A DNA stretch of 43,520 bases, from assembly GCA_001184395.1 (NCBI GenBank), contig LFLF01000015.1:1-43520 (forward strand), given 5' to 3'. A program made the position numbers and the translations under genes. The notes beneath the pieces were generated by a model. It ran no database searches. It was not told the origin of the DNA and was given only the letters and a program-made list of their open reading frames with translations. This stretch comes from Candidatus Paraburkholderia calva (GTDB lineage Bacteria > Pseudomonadota > Gammaproteobacteria > Burkholderiales > Burkholderiaceae). Within the stretch, counting starts at the first letter, position 1; the number at the start of each line of letters is the position of its first letter. This document shows, piece after piece, positions 1-9,418 of this stretch.

Positions 1-130
1 ACCAGCAGGAAAGTTTGGCTCTTTAGCGACACGGTCGCCGGAGCGAAAGCCAGCGCCGTCATCTACAGTCTCGTGCTTACATGCCACGCGTGCAACGTCG
101 AGCCATACACGTACCTGCTTCACGTACGTC
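1..130 (+). mobile_element. IS66-family transposase, C-terminal fragment
   Basis: Frame +1 is open from the window edge and reads [20 protein letters not shown] followed by [20 protein letters not shown]. This is the conserved C-terminal block of IS66 transposases (WLFSDTxxGAxASAxxYSL ... EPYxYLxHV). The remainder of the C-terminus, which normally ends in a LLPWN-like motif, is absent. At about base 129 the sequence switches to the paoA gene. The fragment is therefore cut at its right end and continues to the left of the window. It is a remnant that cannot encode an active transposase; it probably marks an insertion or deletion that removed the 5' part of paoA. Confidence 0.8.
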
Positions 131-299
131 CGGACAATTGATGTCGGCGGTCGCCTTGCTGAATGAATCCATCGGCCCGAGCGACGCCGAAGTGCGTGAA
201 GCCATGAGCGGCAACCTGTGCCGCTGCGGCACGTATCAGAACATCGTCGCCGCGATCCAGTCCGTGCGCAGCACGCAGCGTCAACGAGACAAAGAATAA
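129..299 (+). pseudogene. paoA: Aldehyde oxidoreductase iron-sulfur subunit (PaoA/YagT type), C-terminal remnant
   Basis: The reading frame [12 protein letters not shown] ... [14 protein letters not shown] is the second [2Fe-2S] domain of the small subunit of molybdenum hydroxylases. The cluster motif CRCGTY is intact, but the preceding CGYCQPG half-motif and the plant-type ferredoxin domain are replaced by IS66 sequence. In the family this subunit (about 150-230 aa) passes electrons between the molybdopterin and FAD subunits in a periplasmic or cytoplasmic aldehyde oxidase. The natural TAA stop survives and is followed, with an AGGAG site, by the start of paoB at 310. That confirms the ancestral order paoA-paoB on this strand. 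Only about 55 residues remain, so it is non-functional. Confidence 0.8.
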
Positions 300-309
300 G
301 GAGCGCGCC

Positions 310-357
310 ATGGACATGTTCCAACTCTCACGCGCGCGCAATTTGAGCGATGCGATC
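310..357 (+). pseudogene. paoB: PaoB (FAD subunit) N-terminal fragment, cut by inversion
   Basis: ATG at 310 lies 8 bases after an AGGAG ribosome site and reads MDMFQLSRARNLSDA, the typical first residues of FAD-binding subunits of the xanthine dehydrogenase family (M-x-x-F-x-x-x-R-A). After GATC (354-357) the sequence becomes the antisense of paoC. The missing continuation of the gene is found on the minus strand from 3227 downward. Joining the two at GATC gives SDA-IHFGLLAHTAQQGAE in frame. This fragment is thus the left stump of an inversion. Confidence 0.75.
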
Positions 358-2449
358 GTATCTGGATGATCGAGAAACGTGAAGTCGAGCTTCGGCGTGT
401 CCGCGTGAGACGCGATCACATAATCCGCGAAGTTGCTGTTGACCGGCGCGCCCGTGCGCTGGTCGTATATCGTGTGTTCGAACAGCGCCATGCCCACGCC
501 CATCACCACCGCGCCTTCGATCTGATTGCGCCCCGCGCGTGGATTGAGGATCTTGCCTGCATCGATCACGGTGACGACGCGGCTCACACGCAAACTCGCC
601 GTCGCCGGTTCCCATGTCACCTCGGCGAAATGCGCGCCGAACGAATGGATCGACCAGTCCTTTTTGAGCGGATCGTCGAAGCCGTCCCTGGCGCTCGCGC
701 GCCGAGGCCGCATGCATCTTCGTCGCCTCCAGAATGCGTGGATACGGAACGCCGTTCTCTGGCGCCTCATGCCTGCGATGCACGCAGCCACCGGTGAGCG
801 CGAGTTCTTCGGGTTTGGCGCCCGCGAACGGCGATCCTTCCGCCTTTGCCACGCGTGACAGCAGCATCTTCACGGCGGCGCACGTGGCGTCGGAGACGGC
901 GGGAATCACCGATGCCGTCGCCGCCGATCCGCCCGAGATCGGCCCGACCGGCAACGCGGTATCGCCGAGGCCGACCTTGATCCTGTCGAGCGCGATGCCC
1001 GTATGCTCCGCGCGACCAGTTGCGCGAGGATCGTGTAGGTGCCCGTGCCGATATCCTGCGTGCCGCAAGCGACGCGCGCGGTGACGTCGGCGCGCAGATC
1101 GACGCGCGCGTCCGCCGAAAAGCGCAAGCCCGGTCAACTGCGTGCGCCGACGCCCTAGCCGAGTGTGAGACCGTCGCGCGTCATCGAACCGACTTCCGGC
1201 GCGCGCGCTCCAGCCGAATTTCTCCGCGCCGGTCTTCAGGCACTCTTCGAGATGGCGCGACGAGAACGGCAGGCCGCTGCTTTCATCGACCTTCGGCTCG
1301 TTGCGCAGACGCAGTTCCACCGGATCGATATTGAGCGCGACGGCAAGCTCGTTCATCGCGGATTCGAGCGCGAACAGGCCGGGCACCGCGCCGAGTCCGC
1401 ACATCGCGGTGGGCGAACCGACGTTGCGCTTCACGGTGCCGCCGGTCGCGCGTAGATTCTTTGCGCTGTAGAGATGCGGCGTGGCTTCGCCGCAGTCCTC
1501 TGAATAGTTGTTGGCGATGGCCGCATGATTCAGAAAGTCGTGCTGTACCGACATCCGACACGAGCTTGTCGTCCTTCGTCGCACCGAGCCGCACGCGCTG
1601 CTCGGTGGTCGGACGATGCCCGACGTTCTGAAACATCATCTTGCGGCTCACAACGAGCTTAACGGGCTGGCCAGTCTGCTTCGTCGCCATGCCTGCGAGC
1701 AGCGAGTGCGGCCATATCCACAGCTTGCCGCCGAAGCCCGAGCCGAGATAGCGCGAGATCACGCGCACCTTTTCTTTCGGCACGCCGAGCATTTGCTGAA
1801 GCGTGCCGCGATAATTCGTCACCGCCTGACTCGTTTCATAGAACGTGTAGCTGTCGCCATTCCAATGGACAACGGTCGCATGCAGTTCGATCGGATTATG
1901 CGTTTCGACGGGCGTCGCGTAGGTCTGGTCGATCTTGACGGCGGCCTGATCGAACGCAGTGGCGGCGTCGCCGCGTTCACTGTGCACGTCGAGCTTTTCG
2001 TGCACGCCGAGTTCGTCGCTCACATCGTGCGATGCCACTTCGTAGCCGACTTTCACGGCGTGCACGGCGGCGTTTGCCGCTTCGAAGGTGTTGGCGATCA
2101 CGCACGCGACATACTGGCCGTAATAGCGAATCACATCGTCTTCGAACGGCGGACGTTGATCGTCGACGAACCCATCATCGAACGAATTGCCGGGAATGCG
2201 ATACAGCTTGCCGATGTTGCCGCGATGCAGGATTAGCCGGACGCCGGGCATGGCCTGCGCGGCGGCGAATTCGAGCGACGTCACGCGGCCGGCGGCGATG
2301 GTGTTGCATACCACCATAGCATACAGCATGTTCGGCAGATCGACGTCGGAGATATAGGTCGCGCGTCCGCACACTTTCATCGGACCGTCGATGCGCGACT
2401 GCGGCCGTCCGATGAACACGGACGGTTTGATATCGGGCGCGGTGGAAAT
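354..2449 (-). pseudogene. paoC: Aldehyde oxidoreductase molybdenum-binding subunit (PaoC/YagR type), inverted and frameshifted
   Basis: Large molybdopterin subunit of a xanthine-dehydrogenase-family aldehyde oxidase (normally about 730 aa). Frame pieces in order: FIGRPQSRIDGPMKVCGRAT (N-terminal a/b hammerhead), SGFGGKLWIWPHSLLAGMA, then after a shift near 1560 ATGGTVKRNVGSPTAMCGLG, SAMNELAVALNIDPVELRLR, and after further shifts ISGGSAATASVIPAVSDA and VTVIDAGKILNPRAGRNQIE. At least four frameshifts are needed. The initiation codon seems lost: after the AGGAG site the expected ATG position (2449-2447) reads ATT. The C-terminus stops at the GATC breakpoint, and its last about 45 codons sit on the plus strand at 3224-3364. 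Dead beyond doubt; family assignment firm. Confidence 0.85.
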
Positions 2450-2459
2450 GTTCGGCTCC

Positions 2460-3227
2460 TCAGACGGCGGGCGAAGTGGCCTGCTTCAGCGCATGCACGA
2501 TACGTCCGTCCTTCACTGCGATCACCACTCCTGCGGAGGCGAGCGCGAACTCATACGATGCGCGATCCCGCAGCTTCAGATACACCGATCGCGCGCCTTC
2601 GACAGGCGCGGGCAGCGTGACGTGCGTGACGAGATCGCCCGCTTCGAGCACGGCTTCGGCGTCGGGGGTATCGAGATGGAACGCATCGAAAGAAACCGAG
2701 CGCTTGCCGCGCGTGTCTTCGAAATGGACGGTTGCATCGAGTGCCACGAGCGCGACGTTCATGTCCAACGGATTGCTCGCGATGCAGTGTTCGCTCGTGC
2801 CGAGAATGGCCTGAGTGCGGTTGAAGCTGCCGATGGCCGAGCAGCCGCTGCCGGGATCGCGCTTGTTGCAGGGCGATGCGGTATCGCGGAAATAGACGCA
2901 GCGCGTGCGTTGGGGAAGGGGCCGCTGGTGGTCGCCATGTTGCACAATTGCGCCGATGCGCCCGCCAGCAGCGCTTGCGACAACACGGCATAGCGTTCCT
3001 TGATCAACGGATGATGCGCGAGATTGGCGTTGCGCACGGTCGCGCCGATCTGCACGCCGCCGTCTTTCGTTGCTTCGACCTGATCGAGCGGCAGGCGGCT
3101 GATATCGAAGACGCGCATGGGCCGTTCGACATTGAGCTTTATCAGATCGAGCAGCGTGGTGCCGCCTGCAAGGAAGCGCACTTCGGCGCCTTGCTGCGCA
3201 GTATGCGCGAGCAAGCCGAAATGGATC
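2460..3227 (-). pseudogene. paoB: Aldehyde oxidoreductase FAD subunit (PaoB/YagS type), inverted body
   Basis: Reads VRFLAGGTTLLDLIKLNVER (FAD-binding loop GGTxLLDLxK), then VQIGATVRN, then after a one-base deletion near 2920 RTRCVYFRDTASPCNKRDPG and SAIGSFNRTQAILG, all hallmarks of the medium subunit. The C-terminal CO-dehydrogenase flavoprotein domain is shortened: GRIVHA runs directly into LKQATSPAV and a TGA, which suggests an internal deletion of roughly 50 residues against the usual about 320. The first 15 codons are at 310-357 on the other strand. The stop overlaps the ribosome site of paoC, as in an intact paoBC operon. Confidence 0.85.
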
Positions 3228-3364
3228 TTCAACGAACTCGGCACGCGCGGAATTGCGGAGATCGGGCTCTGGCGGGCATTGCGGCGGCGATTACCGATGC
3301 GGTGCATCACGCAACCGGCATGCGCGTCAGGAAGTTGCCGGTGATGATCGAGGATCTGTTGTAG
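3224..3364 (+). pseudogene. paoC: PaoC C-terminal tail left behind by the inversion
   Basis: Reads NELGTRGIAEIGL, then after a small indel AGIAAAITDAVHHATGMRVR and KLPVMIEDLL before a TAG stop. This is the invariant C-terminus of the PaoC family (NxLGxRGIGEIG ... AIxNAVxHATGxRVRxLPI). It is on the plus strand, whereas the rest of paoC is on the minus strand. Joined at GATC to the inverted body it gives LDHPDT-IFNELGTRG without a frame change. It also fixes the right breakpoint at 3224-3227. Confidence 0.85.
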
Positions 3365-3617
3365 CAGCGCTTACAGGCATGTGTATGCGGTGAGTTCCCG
3401 GCCCGGGTGGTGTGCTCGAAAAGCATCCAAATCGGGCCTTTTCGTTGGATGATCGTTCGATCGTCACAGTCGCCCTTCGCACGCGGCCGCGCTCATGAAG
3501 CGCGGGCTATCGCTGCTCGCAAGGCCCGCTCAGCCCGCCTCGTTCCCAATCCGCGCTCTCATCATATCCCACAACTCGCCCCAAACCCCTGTTAGCAGCA
3601 ACTCAGCCGGAGTGCCC

Positions 3618-5744
3618 ATGAACGACATGACCCAACAACACGGCCTGCAGGTCACCCCGAGCCTGGTGAAGTTCGTCTAAGAAGAAGCCATCCCCGGTAC
3701 GGGCGTCGATGCCACGGCCTTCTGGAAGGGATTCGACGCGCTGGGCATGATCTCGCCCCGAAGAACCTGCGCTGCTCGCCGAGCGCGACCGCCTGCAGAC
3801 CGAACTCGACAACTGGCATCGCAGCCACCCCGGCCCAGTCAAGGATCTGCGCGTGTATCGCAAGTTTCTGCAGGACATCGGCTATATTATCCCCGCTCCC
3901 GCGCATGTGCGCGCAACCACGGCCAATGTCGATCGCGAGATCGCCGAACAGGCCGGTCCGCAGCTCGTCGTGCCGCTGTCGAACCTGCGGCGCTCATGCC
4001 GCCAACGCGCGCTGGGGCGCCTCTACGATGCGCTCTACGGCACCGACGCCATCGACGAAACCGGCGGCGCGAAGGTCATCGCCTACGCGCGCCTTTCTCG
4101 ATGAAAACGCCCCGCTCGATCACGGCTCGCCCGCCGACGCCACGAAGTACAGCGTCGAGCAAGGGCAACTTGTCGTCAGGTTGAAGGACGGCAAGTCCGG
4201 CCTCGCCAATCCCGAACAGTTCGCGGGCTATCAGGGCGATGCGAAAGAGCCGACCGCGATCCTCCTGAAGCACAACGATCTGCATTTCGAAATCCAGATC
4301 GACGCGAACAGCCCGATCGGCAAGACGGACGCCACGCATGTCAAGGACGTGCTGATGGAAGCGGCGGTGAGCACGATCATCGACTGCGAAGATTCGGTCG
4401 CGGCCGTCGATGCCGCCGACAAGACGCCGCTCTACCGCAACTGGCTCGGCCTGATGCAGGGCCATCTCGCTGAACAGGTCACGAAGGGCGGCAAGACCTT
4501 CACGCGCAGCATGAATCCGGACCACGAATACACGTCGCCCGACGGCTCGAAGAAGGTCACGCTGCACGGCCGTTCGCTGCTGTCCATCCGCAACGGCGGG
4601 CATCTTATGACGAATCCGTCCGTGCTCGACCGGGAGGGGAAGGAGATTCCCGAAGGCATTCTCGATGCGGTGATGACCTCGCTCGGCGCCATGCACGACC
4701 TGAAGAAGATTAACTCGTGCACGGGTTCCATCTATATCTTCAAGCCGAAGATGCACGGCCCCGCCGAAGTCGCCTTCGCGGACGAACTGTTCTCTCGCGT
4801 CGAAGACCTGCTCGGCCTGCCGCGTCATACCATCAAGATGGGCATCATGGACGAGGAACGCCGTACCAGCGTAAACCTCAAGGCGTGTATCGCGGCGGCG
4901 GGTCCGCGCGTGGTGTTCATCAATACAGGCTTCCTCGACCGCACCGGCGACGAGATGCATTCGTCCATGGAAGCCGGCCCGATGATGCGCAAGGGCGACA
5001 TGAAATCGTCCGCTTGGATTCAGGCGTACGAGCGCAGCAACGTGCTGGTCGGTCTGAATACGGGACTGCGCGACCACGCGCAGATCGGCAAGGGCATGTG
5101 GGCGATGCCCGACCTCATGCACGCGATGCTCGAACAGAAGATCGCGCATCCGAAGGTGGGTGCGAACACCGCGTGGGTGCCGTCGCCCACCGCCGCCACG
5201 CTGCATGCGCTGCACTATCACATGGTGAACATCCAGCAAGTGCAGGCGGAACTCGAACACACCGACTACGACAGCCTGAAGGATCAACTGCTCGACGGCC
5301 TGCTGACCATTCCCGTGTGGTCGACAAGCCGAACTGGTCCGCCCGAGGACATCAAACGCGAAATCGAGAAAAACTCGCAGGGCATTCTCGGTTATGTCGT
5401 GCGCTGGGTGGATCAGGGCGTTGGCTGCTCGAAGGTGCCGGATATCCACGACGTCGGCCTGATGGAAGACCGCGCGACGCTGCGCATCTCCAGCCAGTAC
5501 ATCGCGAACTGGCTGCGGTACGGCATCGTCACGGAAGAACAGGTGAAGGAGACGCTCGAACGCATGGCGTCGGTGGGTCGACAGGCAGAACGAGAGCGAT
5601 TCCGTCTATAGCCCGATGGCGCCCGCGTTGATAGCTTGTTCGCTTTCAAGGCCGCCTGCGCGCTCGTCTTCGAAGGACTCACGCAGCGGCTATACGGAAC
5701 CGCTGCTGCACAAGTTCCGCCTCGCCATGAAGCAGTTCGCTTGA
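3618..5744 (+). pseudogene. glcB: Malate synthase G, pseudogene
   Basis: Malate synthase G condenses glyoxylate and acetyl-CoA in the glyoxylate shunt (about 725 aa). The gene starts [20 protein letters not shown], then an in-frame TAA (3678-3680) replaces the usual Asn of RFVNEEAxPGTG. Frameshifts follow near 3757, 3990, 4095 and 5578. Between them the enzyme is well preserved: [101 protein letters not shown] and [16 protein letters not shown] C-terminal blocks. The tail (YTEPLLHKFRLAMKQFA, TGA 5742-5744) is in yet another frame. Loss removes this route for growth on C2 compounds unless another copy exists. A strong terminator follows. Confidence 0.93.
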
Positions 5745-5749
5745 CGCAA

Positions 5750-5785
5750 AAAAGCGCGAGAACGGGTTGGCGTTCTCGCGCTTTT
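5750..5785. terminator. Intrinsic terminator after glcB
   Basis: A perfect 15-bp inverted repeat, AAAAGCGCGAGAACG / CGTTCTCGCGCTTTT, encloses the six-base loop GGTTGG and begins six bases after the glcB stop. It has an A-run on the left and a T-run on the right, so it can terminate transcription from both sides: glcB on plus and the tautomerase operon on minus. Confidence 0.9.
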
Positions 5786-5808
5786 CCTTGCATCAACCCT
5801 TCAATGCG

Positions 5809-5994
5809 TCATTGCTCCGACCAGAGCTTCCCCGTCGTCGCGCAGTTCTCGCGCTTCACATCGGTCAGAATGATATCCATCGAGCTCGGCTCGCAGCCGA
5901 GCGTCTCGCAGGTCGTACGCGTGATCGCCTCGACGAATTTGCGCTTTTCCTCCGCCGTGCGGCCTTCGAATAGCTGAATGTTGAATGTCAGCAT
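5809..5994 (-). CDS. 4-oxalocrotonate tautomerase family protein with Pro-1 replaced by Leu
   Basis: A 61-residue ORF of full family length, with the pattern TFNIQLFEGRTAEEKRKFVE, then ITRTTCETLGCEPSSMDIIL and DVKREN. The start is fixed by AAGGAGAG nine bases upstream. Enzymes of this family are hexamers of about 62-residue chains that use the amino-terminal proline, exposed after Met removal, as general base for keto-enol tautomerisation. Here codon 2 is CTG (Leu) where the family has CCG (Pro), a single C-to-T change. The ORF is otherwise undamaged. It is the last gene of a minus-strand group with a class II aldolase and a urea transporter. It is probably catalytically crippled although translatable. 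Confidence 0.85.
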   Translation of the reverse strand: MLTFNIQLFEGRTAEEKRKFVEAITRTTCETLGCEPSSMDIILTDVKRENCATTGKLWSEQ

Positions 5995-6022
5995 TGCGTG
6001 ACTCTCCTTGTGTGTTTGCCCT

Positions 6023-6796
6023 TCAATCGCGATAAGACGGATCGATGCGGTCCAGCTTGCGGATCAAGGACGGCCATTCGAGCGCGCCTTCGATCGCGTC
6101 GTCGTCGTACAGTTGCGCCACGGCGCGCGTGACGATATCCGGCGGCGGCACGATGATCTTGCTCACGCCCGCGAGCGCGCGAAGCTGAATATCGCACGCC
6201 TTGATGGGCATATCCATCAGCACATAAGCCTCGGCGATGGTACGCCCGAGCGTCAGCGGCCCGTGATTGTGCAGCAGCATCGCGCGATGCCGGCCGAGGT
6301 TGGTGACCAGCCTGTCGCCTTCCTCCGGCGAAAACGCGAGTCCCTCGTAATCATGATAGGCGAGATGACCGGCGAAGCGTATTGAGTGTTGCGAGCCCGG
6401 CAGCAAGCCGTGCGGCTGCGCGGAAACGGCGATCGCCTCGCGCACATGCAGATGCATCACGCAGGCGGCGTCCTCGCGCGCCGCGTGCACCGCGCCGTGC
6501 AGCGCAAAGCCGGTCGCGTTTACCGGATGCGCGTTCGCGCCGATCATGTTGCCGTCGATATCGATCTTCACGAGATTGCTCGCGGTGACTTCATCGGACG
6601 ACAAGCCGAACGGATTGATCAGAAAGCGCCGGTTCGTCCGGCACGCTCGCGGAAATGTGGGTGTAGACGACATCGTCCCAGCCGTTGAGCGTGACCAGCC
6701 AGTATGCCGCTGCGAGATCGCCGCGCGTTGCCAGTTCGGCGGCAGAGCGCGGCCCGTTTTCGGCGATGCTGCGCTCAGGCGTGTGGGTGACGACAT
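6023..6796 (-). pseudogene. Class II aldolase/adducin family protein, frameshifted
   Basis: Reads GDLAAAYWLVTLNGWDDVVY and THISASVPDEP in one frame, then from about 6635 FLINPFGLSSDEVTASNLVK, CVMHLHVREAIAVSAQ, AMLLHNHGPLTLGRTIAEAY in another. The zinc-binding histidines of the family (HLH, then HNHG) are visible. Length fits the usual 250-260 aa. The ATG at 6796 is in the downstream frame, so two compensating shifts, one just after the start and one near 6635, are required. Members include L-fuculose-phosphate aldolases and many uncharacterised 'adducin-like' proteins; the substrate cannot be named. It lies 28 bases upstream of the tautomerase, presumably in one operon. Confidence 0.8.
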
Positions 6797-7677
6797 GCGA
6801 TTTTCCTTGTTTCGATGAGCTTGCCAGCTGCCGCGCCAGCGCGATGAGCGTCCACGACGTGAGCACGAACGGCGCGGTCAGCGCCGCGATGCTGAAGCAG
6901 TCGATCACGTATTCGAATAGCACCGCGATCACCATCGACGCGAGCGCGAAGCGCCTGGCGCGGCGGCAAGCGCCGCCAGCGCCGCGTTGAAACCGCATGC
7001 GCCTGATAGCACGACCGCATCGTTCGCGGCGCCCAAACCGTGCAAGGCCGCGCCGAGCGCGCTGCCCGCGACCGCCCACAGCGCCCGCGACGGACTCGCG
7101 CGAACAGCCCGAGCGCGATCAGCGTGCCCGCGCGCGTGCCAGTCGCGAAGGTGATCGGCGCGAGACCGGCGAAGGCGGCTTGCAAAAGGGTTAGCCAGTC
7201 GGCGGCCACGGGCGGAATCGTGCCGGTGTCGCCACGATGGGCGTAGAGCAGCAGCCAGCACCAGGTCACGATGATCGCCGGGCTGGAGAAGATCGGCAAG
7301 CCGGCGCGCGCGAGCCTCGGCGCGAGGGCGCCCGCGAGGAAGGTCGCGTCCGTTGACGCGACGATGGCCATGGCGATGGCCTGCGAATCGTCGCGGATGC
7401 ATGCGAAGGCGGCGAGCGCCGCAAGCGCGCCGTTGAAGCCATACAGGTTGTCGCGGAAGACGGTGGAATCGGCGGAATCGGTTATGGCGGCGATGACGCT
7501 GCCTGCCAGCGTGCCGATCAGCAAGCCGCACGCAAGGCGGGGACTCGCGCACAGCACGCCGAGGAATACGAGCGCGCCGGTCGCCGCATGACGTTGCAGC
7601 ACGATCTGCCCGATGGCGCGAGCGAAACTGAGGAGGTGATTGCCGAAAGCGGCGGCGGTGCGAAGTGCGGTGGACAT
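6797..7677 (-). pseudogene. Urea transporter (UT/Yut family) pseudogene
   Basis: An integral membrane protein whose two homologous halves each carry a GFNGALAAL-type selectivity motif. Here the first half is RAIGQIVLQRHAATGALVFL ... NLYGFNGALAALAAF, and the second, in another frame, is LSGACGFNAALAALA. A frameshift near 7085 and another near 6960 separate the parts. The final helix FALASMVIAVLFEYVIDCFS lies in the third frame, which then runs without a stop into the aldolase gene. I take ATG 7677 (MSTALRTAAAF) as start; an in-frame ATG 33 bases upstream is possible. In Burkholderia such transporters import urea for urease. Confidence 0.8.
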
Positions 7678-8165
7678 GCAAGACGGCTCGACAAAAGGAA
7701 CCGCCAGCATAAGTCAGCCGGCGCCCGAGAAGCGTACGCCGGCCGTATAACTGTTATCTGGCGTGGGTTTCGTCCGCGTGGACCGCGAACGGGAGGAAAA
7801 CTTCGGAGCGAAGAACGATCAGTTGAACGCCATCGGGACCAGCGGCGTGCCGTCGCCCGCGGTCGCTGCGTAGTTCAGGTCCGAACTCATTTTGACGATT
7901 TTAGTGACGTTTTCGCGGAAATTCGGTGCTTTTCCCAGGTGATATAGCTCTCATCGACGACGGCGGACAGCATAAGCAGGGAAAAGCGAGTTTTTCGAGC
8001 ACTTCGTAGCGGCGGCGCATGATTCGTTACTCATATTTGAGAAACATTGCAACAGACCCAAAGGTTTTCCCCTAATTCCCCTAATGGTTTGTTGCAATGC
8101 CGCAAATCCCGCCCTCCGCCTGGCATTGCGCTCCGGCCCTGAAAACCGGAACGCGCGCCAAAATT
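7678..8165. other. Gene-free stretch between urea transporter and Fe-ADH
   Basis: No recognisable gene. A minus-strand frame ending in TGA near 7820 reads MSSDLNYAATAGDGTPLVPM, which might be the tail of a lost protein, but I cannot assign it. The right part holds the inverted repeat described at 8045-8099 and is lower in GC. Confidence 0.5.
8045..8099. repeat. Inverted repeat with 14-bp arms
   Basis: Left arm CATTGCAACAGACC and right arm GGTTTGTTGCAATG are complementary at 13 of 14 positions, around a 27-base, pyrimidine-rich centre (ttttcccctaattcccctaa). It lies just downstream of the Fe-ADH stop. It has no T-run after either arm, so it is not a clear terminator. It could be a small palindromic repeat unit or a relic of mobile-element ends. 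Confidence 0.6.
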
Positions 8166-9305
8166 TTAGAGGGATGCGTCGAGCATAGTTTCGTAATCTG
8201 CCTCGGATGCTTCGCGCGGATTCGTCTTATGGTTGTGGTCCTTGAGCGCACCTGCGATGATGCGCGGGAACATCTCGTGCGTTACGCCGAGTTGCGACAA
8301 GCCGCCGGGCAGGCCGAGCGAAGCGATCATGGCCCGCACCGCCTCGCCCACCTCGCCGCCCGACTTCAGACCTATGGCCTGCGCGATGCGGTCGAGCTTG
8401 CCTTCGTCTTTCATGGTCGGCGCGTCGCTGTTGAAGGCGATGACGGCTGGCAGAAAAATGGCGTTGAGCGTGCCGTGATGCAGCTTCGGATTGATGCCGC
8501 CCAGCGAATGCGACAGGCTGTGCACACAGCCCAACCCCTTCTGGAACGCGAGCGCGCCCTGCATCGACGCGCTCATCATGTTCCAGCGCGCGGTGCGGTC
8601 GGAGCCGTCTCGCGTGGCGCGTTCGATGTGACGCCATGCACGCCACAAGCCGTCCAGCGCAATGCCGTCCGCCGGCGCGTTGAACGGGGGCGCCATGAAG
8701 GTCTCCAGACAATGAGCGATGGCGTCCATGCCGGTGGCGGCGGTCAGCATCGGCGGCAGGCCGAGCGTGAGTTCGGGATCGCAGATGGCCACGCGCGGCA
8801 CCACGAACGGCGACAGCACGCCGACTTTGCGGGCGTCGTCGAGGATCAGGATCGCGCCGCGGCCCACTTCGCTGCCGGTGCCGGCCGTCGTCGGAATGGC
8901 GATCACGGGCGCGGTCTTCGCGGTAATGCGCGCGAGTCCGCCTTCGATCACCGCGAAGCTCACGAGCGGGCCATCGTGCGTCGCGCACACGGCGACGCCT
9001 TTCGCCAGATCAATCGACGACCCGCCGCCCGCTGCGATCACGCCGTCGCAGTCGTTCTCCTTGTATATCGCGACGGCTTCGCGTACGGCGGCCTCGTTCG
9101 GATTCGGCGGCGTGTGGTCGAACACGGCCACGGGCGCTGACGAACCCAGCGCATCCAGCACGCGGTCGAGCAGGCCGACCGTGCGGATGCCGGCATCGGT
9201 GACGATCAGCGGACGGCGGATGCCGATGCGTTCGCATTCGCTCGCGAGCAGGCGCACCGCGCCGAAATCGAATTGAATCTGCGTGATGTAGTTGATCAGG
9301 GACAT
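8166..9305 (-). CDS. Iron-containing alcohol dehydrogenase (group III)
   Basis: Intact 379-residue enzyme oxidising an alcohol, or reducing an aldehyde, with NAD(P). The start MSLINYITQIQFDFGAVRLL matches the family's usual beginning; the frame is open much further upstream (to 9935), but that runs under the divergent LysR gene. Nucleotide-binding GGGSSIDLAKGVAV is near residues 95-110. Metal ligands are seen in GMDAIAHCLE (Asp and His), VHSLSHSLGG (His) and KLHHGTLNAIFLP (His). Relatives include maleylacetate reductase-like and 1,3-propanediol dehydrogenase-like proteins, so the substrate is unknown. No strong Shine-Dalgarno is seen. The divergent LysR gene was probably its regulator and is dead, so expression control may have changed. 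Confidence 0.9.
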   Translation of the reverse strand: MSLINYITQIQFDFGAVRLLASECERIGIRRPLIVTDAGIRTVGLLDRVLDALGSSAPVAVFDHTPPNPNEAAVREAVAIYKENDCDGVIAAGGGSSIDLAKGVAVCATHDGPLVSFAVIEGGLARITAKTAPVIAIPTTAGTGSEVGRGAILILDDARKVGVLSPFVVPRVAICDPELTLGLPPMLTAATGMDAIAHCLETFMAPPFNAPADGIALDGLWRAWRHIERATRDGSDRTARWNMMSASMQGALAFQKGLGCVHSLSHSLGGINPKLHHGTLNAIFLPAVIAFNSDAPTMKDEGKLDRIAQAIGLKSGGEVGEAVRAMIASLGLPGGLSQLGVTHEMFPRIIAGALKDHNHKTNPREASEADYETMLDASL

Positions 9306-9418
9306 GATGACTTGACGAATGGTTATAGGCGTGCTGCGTCTCGTGAGTATATGTCGCAACGCATCCACGCGATACTGACGGCTTTTGATACCGTTATAAC
9401 TTTTCCTCAACCCTGACC

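Noticed and set aside
4076-5449. 457-codon open frame antisense to glcB on the minus strand
   Set aside because: It mirrors the well-conserved malate synthase frame; high-GC coding DNA produces such shadows and the predicted protein (His/Arg-rich) resembles nothing.
7588-7947. 119-codon plus-strand frame over the urea transporter start
   Set aside because: Composition is Arg/Gly/Ala-rich shadow sequence, with no ribosome site and no family resemblance.
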